Shown: piece by piece, positions 4,849 through 6,216 of the stretch
Layout of the letters: each line of letters begins with the position of its first letter
How positions within the stretch are numbered: position 1 is the first letter of the stretch
Source: Desulfobacterales bacterium
GTDB lineage: Bacteria > Desulfobacterota > Desulfobacteria > Desulfobacterales > C00003106
Length of the DNA: 6,216 nt
Direction: 5' to 3'
Assembly (NCBI GenBank): GCA_030594505.1
Contig: JAUVFC010000107.1
Coordinates: 1-6,216, forward strand
Program-made: the position numbers and the translations under genes
The notes under the pieces: generated by a model
What the model was told of the DNA's origin: nothing
Databases searched by the model: none
The model's input: the letters and a program-made list of their open reading frames with translations, nothing else

Positions 4849-5820
4849 ATGCTCTTCCCAGACTACAGACCAAGGCGATTGAGACAGAACGAACAATTCA
4901 GGCGGATGATCCGGGAAACCAAACTTTCCGTGGATGATCTGATTCTGCCTCTTTTTGCAATCAGCGGTAAAAATGTCAAAAATCCGATCTCTTCCATGCC
5001 CGGGCACTATCAAATGTCCGTTAATAATATTATCAAGGAAGCAACACGCGCAAAGGATCTTGGAATACCCGCCATCATGCTTTTTGGAATCCCGGATAAA
5101 AAAGATCCTCTGGGCGCCCAGGCACACGCAAAAAACGGGATCGTACAAAGAACCGTGAAAGAGTTAAAAAATAAGGCGCCGGATGTGGCTGTAATCACTG
5201 ATGTCTGTCTTTGTCAATACACAGACCACGGACACTGCGGTATAGTGCGGGACGGCGCCATAGATAATGACACCAGTCTTGAGATACTGGCGAAAACAGC
5301 CCTTTCTCATGCCCAGGCCGGCGCAGATATGGTGGCGCCTTCGGATATGATGGACGGACGGGTAGCTGAAATACGGGAAACTTTGGACGAAAACGGATTC
5401 AGCGGGGTACCGATCATGTCGTATGCCGCCAAGTACTGTTCGGCTTTTTACGGTCCTTTTCGCCAGGCAGCCGAATCATCACCCAAGTTTGGAGATCGCC
5501 GTACCTATCAGATGGATCCGGCCAACAGCCAGGAAGCCATACGGGAAGTGACCATGGATGTTGAAGAAGGCGCTGACATTATCATGGTCAAACCAGCCCT
5601 TCCATATCTGGATATCATTGCGCAGGTACGTGAGGAAATCGATTTGCCGATTGCCGCTTACAATGTAAGCGGTGAATACTCCATGATCAAAGCTGCCGAG
5701 AAAATGGGATGGCTTGACGGCAAACGCGCCATGATGGAAATGTTAATCTCTATAAAACGGGCCGGAGCAGATATGATTTTAACCTATTTTGCCATTGAAG
5801 CTGCGGAAGAACTCGGTTAA
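4849..5820 (+). CDS. hemB: Porphobilinogen synthase (delta-aminolevulinic acid dehydratase)
   Basis: HemB condenses two 5-aminolevulinate molecules into porphobilinogen, the first pyrrole of heme, siroheme and cobalamin synthesis, in the cytoplasm. The 323 residues are full length. RPRRLRQN near the N-terminus is the usual family opening. The zinc-binding cysteines are C120, C122 and C130 in DVCLCQYTDHGHC, so this is the zinc-dependent type. The Schiff-base lysines are K195 in SYAAKY and K248 in MVKPA. AYNVSGEY (270-277) is also conserved. The start is supported by AAAGGA/AGGA just upstream and by the family N-terminus. No other heme gene is in the window. Removing element B and one target repeat leaves 14 nt between the ClpX-like stop and this ATG, so hemB was probably co-transcribed with that gene. 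It may now depend on read-through of the hairpin. Confidence 0.97.
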   Translation: MLFPDYRPRRLRQNEQFRRMIRETKLSVDDLILPLFAISGKNVKNPISSMPGHYQMSVNNIIKEATRAKDLGIPAIMLFGIPDKKDPLGAQAHAKNGIVQRTVKELKNKAPDVAVITDVCLCQYTDHGHCGIVRDGAIDNDTSLEILAKTALSHAQAGADMVAPSDMMDGRVAEIRETLDENGFSGVPIMSYAAKYCSAFYGPFRQAAESSPKFGDRRTYQMDPANSQEAIREVTMDVEEGADIIMVKPALPYLDIIAQVREEIDLPIAAYNVSGEYSMIKAAEKMGWLDGKRAMMEMLISIKRAGADMILTYFAIEAAEELG

Positions 5821-5829
5821 CGTGTCCAT

Positions 5830-5845
5830 CCGAGTAACTACTCGG
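5830..5845. other. 16-bp palindrome just after hemB
   Basis: CCGAGTAACTACTCGG has perfect 7-bp arms around a central AC, 9 nt after the hemB stop codon. As RNA it could form a short stem, CCGAG/CTCGG with a 6-nt loop. No T-run follows, so it is at best a weak terminator or 3'-end stabiliser. A protein-binding site is an alternative. Confidence 0.45.
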
Positions 5846-5852
5846 GTTCGTC

Positions 5853-5966
5853 AGGTTCAGGGTTCACGGTTCAGAGGTTCACGGTTCAGAGGTTCACGGT
5901 TCGGGGTTAGTGAAGGTTAACGAAAGAAAGGTAACCCTGAACGGTGAACCCCTGAACTTTGAACCT
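5853..5966. repeat. GGTTCA-type tandem repeat with inverted counterpart (palindromic spacer)
   Basis: The 15-bp unit GGTTCACGGTTCAGA occurs three times in tandem (5861-5875, 5876-5890, and 5891-5905 with a degenerate end), preceded by a partial copy. The complementary motif CTGAACGGTGAACCC at 5938-5952 pairs with 5860-5874 with one mismatch, and GGTTA/TAACC arms lie nearer the centre. The result is a large imperfect hairpin between convergent hemB and efp. The construction, inverted arrays of 7-8 bp subunits, resembles that at 41-128. It has no coding capacity. It may help separate converging transcripts, but it is not a standard terminator. Confidence 0.65.
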
Positions 5967-5984
5967 AAGGAGCTGGATAGCAAC

Positions 5985-5999
5985 CTGCGGAGAACGCAG
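5985..5999. other. Small hairpin between hemB and efp
   Basis: CTGCG and CGCAG form a perfect 5-bp stem around GAGAA. It lies 33 bp downstream of the efp stop codon on the minus strand. No T-run follows on either strand, so a terminator role is only tentative. The remaining bases of 5967-6032 show nothing recognisable. Confidence 0.25.
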
Positions 6000-6032
6000 T
6001 ATTGGAGCAAAATATGCCGTTTCCGGGCGATA

Positions 6033-6216
6033 CTATGACGCTCTTTCCACATATTCCCCCGTCCGCGTATCTACTTTAATCTTATCACCTTCATTTACAA
6101 ACAACGGCACAGAAACTGTATACCCTGTCTCAAGGGTAGCCGGCTTTGTAACGCCGGTTGCCGTATCGCCTTTAACCCCGGGTTCTGATTGTGTGACGGT
6201 AAGGGTTACAAAAATA
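6033..6216 (-). CDS. efp: Elongation factor P, C-terminal part (gene runs off the window)
   Basis: Only the last 60 codons are present. The start and upstream part lie beyond base 6216, on the plus-strand right. EF-P binds the ribosome between the P and E sites and relieves stalling at polyproline stretches. The visible peptide covers the end of domain II and domain III, with VTQSEPGVKGDTATG followed by the EF-P signature region from KPATLETG through VPLFVNEG, then IKVDTRTGEYVERAS and a TAG stop at 6033-6035. The modified lysine (or its arginine equivalent) of domain I is outside the window, so the modification pathway cannot be judged. It converges on hemB across a repeat-rich spacer. The YeiP paralogue is possible but less likely given the closeness to canonical EF-P. 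Confidence 0.93.
   Translation of the reverse strand, partial: IFVTLTVTQSEPGVKGDTATGVTKPATLETGYTVSVPLFVNEGDKIKVDTRTGEYVERAS

Noticed and set aside
5861..5905. Short CRISPR array
   Set aside because: The 15-bp units are directly adjacent with no unique spacers, are too short for CRISPR repeats, and no cas gene is present.

Overview
The window reads as a chromosomal stretch of ordinary housekeeping genes from a Gram-negative anaerobe. My best guess is a Desulfobacterota (deltaproteobacterial, Desulfobacterales-like) genome. The guess rests on moderate GC, the style of the protein sequences, and intergenic spacers packed with 7-8 bp tandem repeats and long imperfect palindromes. It is an inference, not a sequence match.

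Layout: 1-179 is a gene-free spacer built from four short tandem-repeat families, the last of which runs into the start codon of mtaB (180-1505, +), a tRNA methylthiotransferase. Convergent with it, only 21 bp away, is a REC-GGDEF response regulator (1527-2423, -). The divergent region 2424-2849 holds a 190-bp palindromic element (copy A) and a good sigma70-type promoter for a ClpX-like AAA+ ATPase (2850-4637, +). That protein lacks the ClpX zinc domain and carries a C-terminal extension of about 180 residues. Next come a 191-bp second copy (B) of the same palindromic element (4636-4826) and hemB (4849-5820, +), porphobilinogen synthase. The spacer 5821-6032 carries another repeat-built palindrome, and the window ends in the 3' part of efp (6033-6216, -), elongation factor P.

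The most informative non-coding signal is the pair of MITE-like elements. Each has near-identical inverted ends, is flanked by its own perfect 6-bp direct repeat (ATCCTT for A, AAACTT for B), and lies in the same orientation just upstream of a start codon. Removing copy B and one repeat puts the ClpX-like stop codon 14 nt from the hemB ATG with the hemB ribosome binding site between, so the two genes very probably formed a tight operon before the insertion. Paired base changes between the copies preserve the hairpin.

The genes otherwise share no obvious pathway: tRNA modification, c-di-GMP signalling, protein unfolding, tetrapyrrole synthesis and translation. The one suggestive link is the ancestral ClpX-like/hemB pairing.
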